64,000 nt of DNA from Bin87 sp965204685 (GCA_965204685.1 OZ242004.1:744001-808000), one strand, 5' to 3'; positions 34,873 to 42,106 are shown, counted from the first letter of the stretch. Numbers and translations are program-made. The notes: a model not told the origin generated them from the sequence alone.

Positions 34873-36837
34873 CTACCGGTCCAGCCACAGGTCTTCGTGC
34901 TTGAATCCGTACTGCACCGTTTGCGGGGCCACGAATCCCTTCACGTCCCGGTGCACGACCCAGAAGTTCTGCCCTAGGGTCAGGCTCACCCAGTGGTTGT
35001 TGGAAAATTCGTGCAGCCAGCGCTCGGCTTCCTTGTTGATCTCACGACGCCGCTCCGGGTCGAGCTCGACCTTCTGGGCCTCGAACCAGTCGTTGATTTC
35101 AGGGGCTTCCCAGTCGGTGTAGTTGCGAGTGCCACCCTTGAGGAAGATACCGCCGTAGATGGCGTCCGGGTCCAGCACCGTCATGCCGTCGGCCTGACAA
35201 CTCACTTCCCAGTCGCCCTTGGCGTCGGCCGGACGGGAGGTGCCGTACTTGGCGTAACCGGCCGCGCTGGGCAACACCTCAATCGGACCGCGGATGTTCA
35301 GGTATTCCTCCAGGTCCTGCTTGATGACCGAACACTCGTCGGAGTAGGTGCCGACCTGGCGCACGGTGTACTGCACCTCGAACCCGTCGGGGTAACCAGC
35401 CTCGGCCAGCAACTCGCGGGCGCGCTGGATGTCCTGCTGGCCCTCGGGAGTGTCCTTGGGGCGCATCCCGGGCCAGGTGGCGCACTCTTCCAGGCTGTTG
35501 GCCATGCCCACCAGCGGGCAGTGACCGCGGCCGGCGCCGTGCAGACCACGCTCGTTGTGCTTCTGCCGGTCCACCGCCAGGTTGATGGCCTGGCGCACCC
35601 GGTGGTCGTTGAAGGGCTCACGCTTTACGTTCAGCATGAACCCCCGGGTCGCCCCGCCGAACACGTCGTGGGCGACGTACTCGCTCTCGGTCCGCTGCTC
35701 CAGCGCATAGTACTCCGGCGCCGTCAGGTTCATCGTGGCCGCGTTGGCCATGTCGATCTGACGCGCTTCCACTTGCGCCTGCGCCGTGGCCGGCGTGGTG
35801 ATGATGTAGTGCTCGATGCGATCCAGGTACGGACGCCCTTCCTTGAAGTAGTTTTCGTTCCGGTTCACGAAGTAGGAGTTGCCGGACTGATACGACTCCA
35901 GGACGAACGGGCCGGAACCGGAGTTGTGCTTGATGATGTTCTCCGCCAGGTTCAGGTCGATGTCTTGCTCAAGGAGATGCTTGGGCAGGATCTTGACGTA
36001 GTCGATGGCCAGGAACTTGATGAACGCGCCCGACGCGAAGGCCAGGTGGAATTCGATGGTCTGGTCGTCAATCACCCGCAGCGCGTCCTCGGGATTGGTG
36101 ATGGTGCAGTCGCCGGCGTCGCGGTCCGCAACCTCCAGCGGGTTGGCATACCGCCGCCACAGCCCGGAGCGGCCGGTGCTGTTGCAGGGGTTGCCGTACC
36201 TGAGGAACGTATAGTGCACGTCGTCAATGGTGAACGGCGTTCCATCATTCCAGGTAACGTCGTCCCGGATACGGAAAGTGTAGATCGTTCCGTCATCGTT
36301 GAGGCTCCAGCTTTCCACCAGGTCCGGCACCACCTCGCTGGTGACGGTGGTGTCAAACTGCACCAACTGGTTGTACAGCTGGGAGTAGGAGATCACGCTG
36401 GATGTGGACGCCGAGCCCAGCGGGTCCCAGTCCTTGGTGTCCGCGTAGGCCGCCATCCTGACCAGGCCGCCGGTCTGGGGCGGGCCGCTGGGCACCGGGG
36501 TGGCCGCGGTGCGCGCGATGGCCGTGGGCGCCGGCGTGTTGGTGGGCCTTTGCGTGGCCGCTGGCGGCGGCGTGGCGGTCGGCGGCACGTTGGCCGCCGG
36601 GGCGGCGGTCGCCGGAGCCGCCGGGGCGGCTACCGTCGAGCCGGGCCCGGGGGCGCTGGCTCCCGTGGCGGGGCTGGCCGGGCTGGCTGCGGTGGGGGCG
36701 GCGGCCGCAGGGGCCGAGCCGGTATCGGACGGAGCCGCCGGGGCCGGCGCTTCTGCTCCGCCACACGCGGTTCCAATTACGAAAACCGCCACGATGGCGA
36801 TGACAATGATGAACGGTTTCACTCTATATGATGACAT
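34873..36837 (-). CDS. ABC transporter substrate-binding lipoprotein, family 5 (third copy)
   Basis: The ATG at 36837 (MSSYRVKPFIIVIAIVAVFV) is the true start: it begins the signal peptide, which ends in lipobox GTACGG, and AGGAGG lies about 12 bases upstream; the open frame goes further only by chance. 654 residues. The linker repeats PTATPPP and PTNTPAPTA. Body motifs are MAAYADTKDWDPLGSASTSS, LVESWSLNDDGTIYTFRIRD and a C-terminal KHEDLWLDR. This is the first gene of the operon that continues with a second SBP and the DppB/DppC pair; its promoter is at 36.94-36.97 kb. Confidence 0.92.
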   Translation of the reverse strand: MSSYRVKPFIIVIAIVAVFVIGTACGGAEAPAPAAPSDTGSAPAAAAPTAASPASPATGASAPGPGSTVAAPAAPATAAPAANVPPTATPPPAATQRPTNTPAPTAIARTAATPVPSGPPQTGGLVRMAAYADTKDWDPLGSASTSSVISYSQLYNQLVQFDTTVTSEVVPDLVESWSLNDDGTIYTFRIRDDVTWNDGTPFTIDDVHYTFLRYGNPCNSTGRSGLWRRYANPLEVADRDAGDCTITNPEDALRVIDDQTIEFHLAFASGAFIKFLAIDYVKILPKHLLEQDIDLNLAENIIKHNSGSGPFVLESYQSGNSYFVNRNENYFKEGRPYLDRIEHYIITTPATAQAQVEARQIDMANAATMNLTAPEYYALEQRTESEYVAHDVFGGATRGFMLNVKREPFNDHRVRQAINLAVDRQKHNERGLHGAGRGHCPLVGMANSLEECATWPGMRPKDTPEGQQDIQRARELLAEAGYPDGFEVQYTVRQVGTYSDECSVIKQDLEEYLNIRGPIEVLPSAAGYAKYGTSRPADAKGDWEVSCQADGMTVLDPDAIYGGIFLKGGTRNYTDWEAPEINDWFEAQKVELDPERRREINKEAERWLHEFSNNHWVSLTLGQNFWVVHRDVKGFVAPQTVQYGFKHEDLWLDR

Positions 36838-36937
36838 TGATGCGAAAGCCTCCTGCCGGGGTCGGAAAACGCCCGCGCATGGGCGCTCCCCACTGTACCG
36901 TGGACCACACTTCGGCGTGTTCGGGACAGCGCGGCCT

Positions 36938-36966
36938 ATCCTAGTCGTGTGCCAATGGCATGTCAA
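36938..36966 (-). promoter_or_regulatory. Sigma-70-type promoter with dyad operator for the SBP-SBP-DppB-DppC operon
   Basis: On the minus strand TTGACA (36966-36961) and TAGGAT (36943-36938) are spaced by exactly 17 bases. The spacer begins with TGCCATTGGCA, an 11-base dyad suited to a repressor dimer. The start codon is about 95 bases downstream. Confidence 0.65.
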
Positions 36967-37142
36967 GGAAAACCATCTGTATCGTTCATATATGAATTGA
37001 TAATCTACGATATACGTCAATATCCTATCACGCGATAATCATTTATCGGTTTCGTAAATCTTTGGGGACAATCATTATGACTGTCCCCAATATTTCTACG
37101 ATTCCCGTCAGCGCTACCCGGCCCGTGCCAGCGCCCTGATTC
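36967..37142. other. AT-rich intergenic region with one hairpin
   Basis: No gene is seen. The stretch is much richer in A and T than the flanks. TTGGGGACA (37062-37070) and TGTCCCCAA (37082-37090) form a 9-bp stem with an 11-base loop, 52 bases beyond the stop of the 37.1-39.0 kb SBP gene. It may be its terminator, although no T-run follows on the minus strand. Confidence 0.5.
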
Positions 37143-39047
37143 CTAGCGGTCCAGCCACAGGTCCTCGTGCTTGAACCCGTATTGTACGGTGATCGGCGCG
37201 TTGAACCCTTTGACGTCCTTGTGGACCAGCCAGAACAGTTGCCCCAGCAGCAGGTTGACCCAGTGGTTGTCCTCAAAGCTGGCCAGCCACAGCTCGGCTT
37301 CCTTGTTGATCTCCCGGCGCTTGTCGGGATCGAGTTCCACCTTCTGGGCCTCGAACCACGCGGTCACCTTGGGATGCTCCCAGTCCGTGTAGTTCCGGGT
37401 GGCTCCGGGCAGATAGACCCCGCCGTAAATCGCGTCCGGGTCAAACACCACCATGCCCTCGCCCTGGCAGCTCAACTCCCAGTCTCCCTTGGCGTCCGCC
37501 GGGCGCGAAGTGCCGTACTTGGCATAGCCGGCCGCGCTGGGCAGCGTCTCGATCTCGCCGGTGATGCCCAGGAACTCCTCCAGGTCCTGCTTGATCACCG
37601 AGCATTGCGCCGGGTATGAACCCACCTGACGCACGGTGTACTGCACCTCAAACCCGTCCGGGAAACCCGCCTCCGCCATCAGGCGCCGGGCCTCGGCGAT
37701 GTCCTCCTGGCCGCCGGGGGTGTCCTTGGGCCGCAGGCCGGGCCAGGTGGTGCATTCGTCGTTGGTGTGGGCCAGATCCATCAGCGGGCAGTGGGTCACG
37801 CCCGCGCCGCCGAAGGCCCGTTCGTCCACCTTCTGGCGGTCCACGGCCAGGTAGATAGCCCGCCGTACGAGGTGATCATCGAAGGGCTCGCGCTTGACGT
37901 TGAGCATCAGGCCAAAGTTGCCACCGGCCTTGATGTCGTGGGCCACGTAATCGCCGTTGGTCACCCGCTCCAGCTCGTAATACTCGGGGGCCTCCAGGTT
38001 GGTGGCGCCGGCGTTGGCCATGTCGATCTGCCGCGCCTCAACCTGGGCCATCAAAGTCGCCGGCTGGGTGATGATGAAGTGCTCGATGCGGTCGAAGTAG
38101 GGACGCCCCTCCTTGAAGTAGTTGGGGTTCTTGTTGACGAAGTAGGAGTTGCCGGAACGGTACTCCTCAAGGATGAAGGGACCGGTGCCGGCATTGCTGG
38201 CCACCACGTGCTCGCCCTGGTTCAGGTCCACCGACGGGTCCTCCAGCAGGTGTTTGGGCAGAATCTTGGCGTAGTCGATCGCCAGGAACTTGATGAACGC
38301 GCCCGACGCAAAGGCCAGGTTGTACTCCACCGTGCGATCGTCCACCGCCCGAACTACGTCCTCGGCGTTGGTGGGCGTGCAGTCGGCCTTGTCCACCGGG
38401 TTCACCACTTGCATCCTCACGGTGTAGTTGCGCCACAGCCCCGAGCGCCCCGTTGCGTTGCACGGGTTCCCGTACCGGTGCATGGAGTAAATGATGTCAT
38501 CCACGGTGAAGGGCGTCCCGTCGTGCCAGTTGATCCCCTCCCGGATCCGGAAGGTGTACTGCTTGCCGTCGGCGCTGATCTCCCAGCTCTCCGCCAGATC
38601 ACTCACCACTTCCTGCGTGTTGGTGGTGTCAAACTGCACGATCTGGTTGTAGAGCTGAGAGTAGGAGATCACGCTGGACAGCGAGGCCGAACCCAGCGGG
38701 TCCCAGTCCTTGGTATCGGCATACGCCGACATCCGCACCGTCCCGCCGTACTTCGGGCCCGCCGCGCTGGGAGTCGGCGTGGCGACTACCCGGGCCACCG
38801 CCGTGGGCACCGGGGTGTTGGTTGGCCGCAGCGTCGCCTCCGGGGGCGGCGTGGCCGTGGGAGTCGGCGCGACTGCGGCGGGGGCAGCCGGAGCGGCAGG
38901 AGCCGTGGTGGCCTGGCTGGCAGCGGCGGCCGGGGCCGGCTCCTCGGTAGGCGGCGGCGTCTCGGCGCCGCCGCAGGCGATGCCGGCAACCAGCAGAACG
39001 GATATGACGAAACTGGCAACCAGGGTTGGCTTCAGGTATCTCGACAT
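37143..39047 (-). CDS. ABC transporter substrate-binding lipoprotein, family 5 (fourth copy)
   Basis: The ATG at 39047 (MSRYLKPTLVASFVISVLLV) begins a signal peptide ending in lipobox GIACGG, with AGGAGGAG 5 bases upstream; the longer frame is ignored. 634 residues. The linker has PTATPPPEA and PTNTPVPTA. Body: MSAYADTKDWDPLGSASLSS, LAESWEISADGKQYTFRIRE, KHLLEDPSVDL, and the C-terminal KHEDLWLDR. It has its own promoter and lies more than 300 bases before the next SBP gene, so it is probably a separately controlled binding protein feeding one of the two DppBC channels. Confidence 0.92.
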   Translation of the reverse strand: MSRYLKPTLVASFVISVLLVAGIACGGAETPPPTEEPAPAAAASQATTAPAAPAAPAAVAPTPTATPPPEATLRPTNTPVPTAVARVVATPTPSAAGPKYGGTVRMSAYADTKDWDPLGSASLSSVISYSQLYNQIVQFDTTNTQEVVSDLAESWEISADGKQYTFRIREGINWHDGTPFTVDDIIYSMHRYGNPCNATGRSGLWRNYTVRMQVVNPVDKADCTPTNAEDVVRAVDDRTVEYNLAFASGAFIKFLAIDYAKILPKHLLEDPSVDLNQGEHVVASNAGTGPFILEEYRSGNSYFVNKNPNYFKEGRPYFDRIEHFIITQPATLMAQVEARQIDMANAGATNLEAPEYYELERVTNGDYVAHDIKAGGNFGLMLNVKREPFDDHLVRRAIYLAVDRQKVDERAFGGAGVTHCPLMDLAHTNDECTTWPGLRPKDTPGGQEDIAEARRLMAEAGFPDGFEVQYTVRQVGSYPAQCSVIKQDLEEFLGITGEIETLPSAAGYAKYGTSRPADAKGDWELSCQGEGMVVFDPDAIYGGVYLPGATRNYTDWEHPKVTAWFEAQKVELDPDKRREINKEAELWLASFEDNHWVNLLLGQLFWLVHKDVKGFNAPITVQYGFKHEDLWLDR

Positions 39048-39147
39048 CGTAGCTCCTCCTTCACGCGCGTCCGGCGCCTGGCCCCGTGGAAGTCTGCGAA
39101 AGCTCGCGTGCATACCGCTGTGGTCGGAACGGTGACTTGCCCGCGCA

Positions 39148-39176
39148 AATGTAATACTAATTATTCGTCTAGTCAA
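39148..39176 (-). promoter_or_regulatory. Candidate promoter of the fourth SBP gene
   Basis: On the minus strand TTGACT (39176-39171) and TACATT (39153-39148) are spaced by 17 bases, about 100 bases before the ATG at 39047. The surrounding 39140-39250 is AT-rich. Confidence 0.5.
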
Positions 39177-39369
39177 CCAATTGCATCGATTTTCGCAAAA
39201 TTATTATCTATAATAGATGTTTATCGTTTTCATTCAGCGATTGAATGAACTAATCAGAAATCGGCTGCGGACGGCTATCGACCCTCGTAACGTGACCGGG
39301 AACGGCGGGGCGAGGAACTTTCAAAACGAGTTGACAATCCCGATTTGAAGTCCCAGCCACACTAAAAAA

Positions 39370-39612
39370 TTCTGCTAAAAGCGGATCCTATCGCCAGCTT
39401 GCAAAAGAAAGTTGCACCGGGCTTTCCGCCCGGTGTAAATTACCACCAAGCCTAAATGCAGGAACGCCGCCAAGGTTCCAACAAAACCCTAACGGCGCAT
39501 AGGCCTAACGTAGGAGAGAACTACGGAAGACCACCCTACCCCGGATAATAACCGGGGGTTTGGCTTCCTGTCCATAGTCGCTCGGGCGTTTTCCTAAAAA
39601 GGAGAAAACGCC
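39370..39612 (+). ncRNA. Structured 5' leader RNA with a pseudoknot, upstream of a 23-codon ORF
   Basis: The stretch folds almost throughout. CACCGGGC/GCCCGGTG (39415-39422/39428-39435) is a perfect 8-bp hairpin. Between 39450 and 39504, GCCT/AGGC and ATGC/GCAT close a domain in which hairpin GGAAC/GTTCC (39461-39465/39475-39479) has loop bases GCCG (39466-39469) that can pair with CGGC (39493-39496): a pseudoknot. A long hairpin follows at 39525-39568, with GGAAG/CTTCC, CCA/TGG and CCCCGG/CCGGGG. It ends in the hairpin holding the ribosome site at 39585-39612. It matches no riboswitch consensus that I can recall. No promoter is evident; TTGACA at 39331 lacks a well-placed -10. Confidence 0.5.
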
Positions 39613-39684
39613 ATGGAGCTCATCGTTCTGGCCTTTGGGCCAGGTGTTCTCGTCGGCCTTTCAATCATCCGACCACACCGATAA
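39613..39684 (+). CDS. 23-residue hydrophobic peptide with a hairpin-embedded ribosome site
   Basis: The ORF is MELIVLAFGPGVLVGLSIIR plus PHR, a short hydrophobic helix with a basic tail. AAAGGAG (39598-39604) lies 8 bases before the ATG. GGCGTTTTC (39585-39593) and GAAAACGCC (39604-39612) form a perfect 9-bp stem that holds the Shine-Dalgarno in its loop and ends one base before the start codon. A 28-base perfect palindrome follows 5 bases after the stop. Size, hydrophobicity and control by RNA structure resemble type I toxin or leader peptides. No homolog is known to me, so this is a prediction from context. Confidence 0.5.
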   Translation: MELIVLAFGPGVLVGLSIIRPHR

Positions 39685-39689
39685 CCAAA

Positions 39690-39717
39690 TAAGGGGCGTT
39701 CTTAAGAACGCCCCTTA
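39690..39717. terminator. 28-base perfect palindrome, likely bidirectional terminator
   Basis: Each half reads TAAGGGGCGTTCTT. It lies between the stop of the 23-codon ORF and the convergent stop of the DUF805-like gene. It shares the GGGGCG start with the GGGGCGAAT repeats elsewhere in the window but differs in the inner bases. Confidence 0.7.
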
Positions 39718-39742
39718 CAATCGGGCGATACAATTGCTTGGG

Positions 39743-40030
39743 TTACCTCCGCTCTATCGACGGAGGAGGATCCCCTTCCCTGAATGCCGTGGGGCGAGTT
39801 CCAACTGCAATCACAACCGCCAAGCCTATTAATGGTATTAAAACCAAAAAGGCCAACCACCATGGCATCTTTGCATCCCTGCACCGTGCAAAGGTCATTA
39901 CGGCCATCGTCAAACCCACCGCAATCGAAGTTGCCACGCTCAGGAAAAAAGAGCCCGGCAATTGCAGCAAAAAACCGACAAACCACAAGATGACAGTGGC
40001 GGTCCAGTAAGAAACTCGGGTCATTCGCAT
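39743..40030 (-). CDS. Small DUF805-like membrane protein
   Basis: The start at 40030 (MRMTRVSYWTATVILWFVGF) has GGGAG 7 bases upstream; the longer open frame has no support. 95 residues with three hydrophobic segments. The segment ARCRDAKMPWWLAFLVLIPL followed by IGLAVVIAVG matches the ARLRDxGxPWWLLLxLIPxIG pattern of DUF805, small membrane proteins of unknown role. The Shine-Dalgarno lies within a long stem (see the regulatory entry), so translation is likely controlled by RNA folding or by a trans-acting partner. GC content is lower than that of flanking genes. Confidence 0.65.
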   Translation of the reverse strand: MRMTRVSYWTATVILWFVGFLLQLPGSFFLSVATSIAVGLTMAVMTFARCRDAKMPWWLAFLVLIPLIGLAVVIAVGTRPTAFREGDPPPSIERR

Positions 40031-40033
40031 GAA

Positions 40034-40138
40034 AATACTCCCTGCGCCGAATAACCCGACACAGGGAGTATTTGAAAACCCAAGAGCAGATGGGTAAACT
40101 TTCATCTGCCTTTCAAGGCCCTGGGTTCTCCCGCTAGC
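40034..40138 (-). promoter_or_regulatory. Two-hairpin leader sequestering the Shine-Dalgarno of the DUF805-like gene
   Basis: On the minus strand the mRNA carries AATACTCCCTG and, 17 bases later, CAGGGAGTATT, an 11-bp perfect stem that buries GGGAG, the ribosome site for the ATG at 40030. Just upstream is a second nested hairpin: AACCCA/TGGGTT outside, GCAGATG/CATCTGC inside. The first hairpin's 5' arm (AACCC) can also pair with GGGTT in the loop of the second, so two exclusive folds are possible, as in an attenuator or riboswitch-like switch. Confidence 0.5.
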
Positions 40139-40156
40139 TCGGGTGAAACAGGCGCG

Positions 40157-40182
40157 ACGCTCGGTTGTTACCGCAACCGGGC
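40157..40182. other. Hairpin of unknown role
   Basis: CGCTCGGTTG and CAACCGGGCG form a 10-bp stem with one G-T pair and a 6-base loop. It lies between the ncRNA unit and the leader of the DUF805-like gene. No ORF covers it. Confidence 0.45.
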
Positions 40183-40247
40183 GTTGTGATTTAACCACTT
40201 CAACTGCCAACGCGCCTCAGCGCCAGCGCAACTCCAGCAACTCTCGC

Positions 40248-40282
40248 AAAAAGGCAGCCCCTCTCATCACGGATGGGGTGCT
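40248..40282 (-). terminator. Rho-independent terminator of the small-RNA unit
   Basis: On the minus strand GCACCCC and GGGGCTGC form a 7-bp stem with one bulge around a 13-base loop, followed directly by CTTTTTG. It begins immediately after the 14-bp closing stem of the ncRNA. Confidence 0.75.
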
Positions 40283-40393
40283 TGCTAGAGACACGGACAT
40301 CCCGGCGCGCTTGCCGCTGACAAGAGGGACCATAAGGCCCCACCGCATAACGGCAAGCAAAATTTGACCGGGGTCAACCCCGTGTCTCTAGCA
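40283..40393 (-). ncRNA. Novel structured small RNA with own promoter and terminator
   Basis: The minus-strand RNA begins TGCTAGAGACACGG and ends CCGTGTCTCTAGCA, a perfect 14-bp closing stem. Inside: hairpin TTGACC/GGTCAA; then an 8-bp stem GCTTGCCG/CGGCAAGC enclosing hairpin GGGGCC-TTAT-GGTCCC. A promoter (TTGACA, 17-base spacer, GATAGT at 40427-40399) puts the start at about 40391-40393, exactly the first base of the closing stem. A T-tailed terminator follows its end. I do not recognise it as 6S, SRP, tmRNA, RNase P or a known riboswitch. A transposon-borne inverted-repeat element is the alternative, though no flanking target duplication is seen. Confidence 0.65.
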
Positions 40394-40398
40394 CGGTT

Positions 40399-40427
40399 AC
40401 TATCGTCTTAATACCGCGCGATGTCAA
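40399..40427 (-). promoter_or_regulatory. Promoter of the small RNA
   Basis: TTGACA (40427-40422) is a perfect -35, followed by a 17-base spacer and GATAGT (40404-40399). The start predicted 6-8 bases on coincides with the 5' end of the 14-bp stem. Confidence 0.7.
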
Positions 40428-40429
40428 GT

Positions 40430-40461
40430 AAAAACCTCCGGCGAAGATTCCCCGCTGGAGG
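40430..40461 (-). terminator. Terminator insulating the small-RNA promoter
   Basis: CCTCCGGCG (40435-40443) and CGCTGGAGG (40453-40461) form a 9-bp stem with one G-T pair. On the minus strand it is followed by TTTTTAC, immediately before the TTGACA of the small-RNA promoter. It would stop transcripts coming from the transposase gene. Confidence 0.7.
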
Positions 40462-40485
40462 CTTTCGGTCATAGCAGAATTTTCT

Positions 40486-40640
40486 TTGACAGCCGCCCCG
40501 GCCCACCTGCTATCATGGCCGGGGCGGTTCTAAATCAGTGGAGCCCTTCGCTCGAAGTCGGTTGGCTTCATGCTATCACCCCCTTCGGCGGCACACACTT
40601 GCGCCTCCAACATGGGGAAGGGGGCAGCAAACCGCCCCGG
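40486..40640 (+). other. Promoter-like sequence and folded region next to the transposase
   Basis: TTGACA (40486-40491) and TATCAT (40511-40516) are spaced by 19 bases on the plus strand. The predicted start is in GGGGCGGTT (40521-40529), which can pair with AACCGCCCC (40630-40638) to close a 118-base RNA. Inside, CCCCCTTC can pair with GAAGGGGG, or GCCTCC with GGGGGC. The arm at 40519-40527 can also pair with CCGCCCCGG at 40495-40503. No terminator follows. On the minus strand a 13-codon ORF (MKPTDFERRAPLI) is present, with a G-rich ribosome-like site. Its role is unknown. Confidence 0.35.
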
Positions 40641-42000
40641 TCATTCTATCACCGACAGATCAAACCGCCAGCGCCAATGGCGGTACTAACGTCCTTGCCG
40701 AAAGCGCGCTCCGCACGTCCATCCGGCGCATGTCTTTCAACTCGCCGGCAGCAATATGAGCTAGCATGGTCCCCGTATAGGCCAACAGGGACAGCGCCAC
40801 GTGCATTTTCATCCGTTGGATGCCCAGGCAACGATGGGTGTCTAGCAGCCTGGATTGCTTAGCTGACCCAAACAGGCGCTCGACACAGCCCCGCTTGTCG
40901 TAGAACCGCTGCCACGCTGGATTGGCCCGGGCCAGCCTCCCAACTTTCCTAAGCTCTGGCATATCCTCCGCCCGCTCGTAAAACTCCAGGTCGCAATGCT
41001 TGGTGAACTGGATGGTGTCTTTGAGATGACAGCCACCCTCTGGGCAACGGAAAAGATGGCCTTTACCTTTATGGGTCCCGAGATAAACCATGTCCTCGCC
41101 ACCAGTACATCGCGGCCGGCCTTCCAGCGAGTAGGTCTGATCAGTCTTATCCGTATCCCGAAGGGCGATGACAGCGTTGATTTTCCGCTGATGCAGAAAA
41201 CGATAATTTCGGGAGCCGTCATAGCCCTTGTCCGCGATGGCAACTCTGGGCTTTAACTCCGGATGGTCATCGCGGATCTGGTCAAAGAGCACCGGCAATT
41301 GGGGAGAGTCGCTCGCGTTGGCCGGCAGGACAATGTACGCCAGAGGAACGCCGTAGCGGGCGTCGCAGGCCAAGTGCAACTTGTAGCCGTAAAACAGCTC
41401 GCGCTTGGTCTGCGGATCCTTGCTGGTGCGGGAACCCCACTTCGCGTCTGGATCCGCGTTACGTTTGTCTTTATGGTATTTCCCAAAGCCGACTATGTCG
41501 GTGGAGTCTAAAGCAACTTCTCGACCAAACCGGCTCAGGCTTTCGCCGGCCACGCGGATCATTTCCCGCAACGCCCGGTCAACCAAGTCCTGGTGATCCC
41601 GCAAGCGTTTCAAGAACCGCGAAAAAGTGCTCTCAGAAGGCACAGCCCGCTTGAAACCGCACAATGTACGGAAGCGCTGGGAAACGTTCAGGTGAGCGAT
41701 AAGGTCCCGGGTATAACGAATGTTGAGCAGGTACCGGAGCAAAATCGCTCGCCACATGGATTCCGGGCTATAACCAATGCGGCCCGTCCAGTGGTATTGC
41801 TTCAGCCGTTCCAGCAGATCAGAAGCGTCGATTTGCTCAAAAATCGACTGGATAAAAGCCAATCCGTCGTCGCCAACTTGCGGGCGAGTATTTGACGGTG
41901 GTAAAGTAGCCATGACGAGCACCTTGTAGCTGAAGGAGCACTGTCGCGCCGCCGTCGAGTTCGCAGCTCGGCGGTGGCATTTTTTATGTCGATTTCGACC
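40641..42000 (-). mobile_element. Insertion sequence (ends approximate)
   Basis: A single-gene element built around the DDE transposase. The limits given are the nearest sequence changes, not mapped repeats. Upstream of the transposase, GCCGCCGTCGAG and CTCGGCGGTGGC (near 41949-41978) form an imperfect 12-bp hairpin that is followed on the plus strand by ATTTTTTATG. It could block transcription entering the element from outside. Confidence 0.45.
40660..41913 (-). CDS. DDE transposase, IS5/IS1182-like
   Basis: The ATG at 41913 has AAGGTG six bases upstream; the earlier GTG overlaps that site. 417 residues. The N-terminal DUF772-type region reads YHWTGRIGYSPESMWRAILL then RYLLNIRYTRDLIAHL. The DDE catalytic domain follows: ALDSTDIVGFGKY (first Asp), VAIADKGYDGSRNYRFLHQR (second Asp) and KRGCVERLFGSAKQSRLLDT (Glu). 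All three acids are present and the frame is intact, so it may be active. I could not identify the terminal inverted repeats with confidence, nor a target-site duplication. Confidence 0.9.
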   Translation of the reverse strand: MATLPPSNTRPQVGDDGLAFIQSIFEQIDASDLLERLKQYHWTGRIGYSPESMWRAILLRYLLNIRYTRDLIAHLNVSQRFRTLCGFKRAVPSESTFSRFLKRLRDHQDLVDRALREMIRVAGESLSRFGREVALDSTDIVGFGKYHKDKRNADPDAKWGSRTSKDPQTKRELFYGYKLHLACDARYGVPLAYIVLPANASDSPQLPVLFDQIRDDHPELKPRVAIADKGYDGSRNYRFLHQRKINAVIALRDTDKTDQTYSLEGRPRCTGGEDMVYLGTHKGKGHLFRCPEGGCHLKDTIQFTKHCDLEFYERAEDMPELRKVGRLARANPAWQRFYDKRGCVERLFGSAKQSRLLDTHRCLGIQRMKMHVALSLLAYTGTMLAHIAAGELKDMRRMDVRSALSARTLVPPLALAV

Positions 42001-42106
42001 CTTGAATTCTACTCAATTCCTACTCTGCAGGCAAGGAAAATCCGTCGTTTCAGGCACGATTTCAGCACTATCTGCAAGATTGAAGCAGGATGAACTTTTT
42101 ACAGGA

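Noticed and set aside
32946..36831. Two plus-strand open frames of over 600 codons opposite the SBP genes
   Set aside because: They mirror the SBP genes in the opposite strand, with Val/Gly/Arg-rich sequence and no domain; the minus strand has complete lipoproteins.
40283..40393. MITE with 14-base terminal inverted repeats
   Set aside because: No target-site duplication flanks it, and the promoter and terminator placement fits an RNA gene better; a mobile origin is not excluded.
40517..40640. Bacterial SRP (4.5S) RNA
   Set aside because: The ends pair and a GGGGAAGGGGGCAGC stretch recalls the SRP apical domain, but the bases around the GGAA cannot form the conserved stem and symmetric loop.
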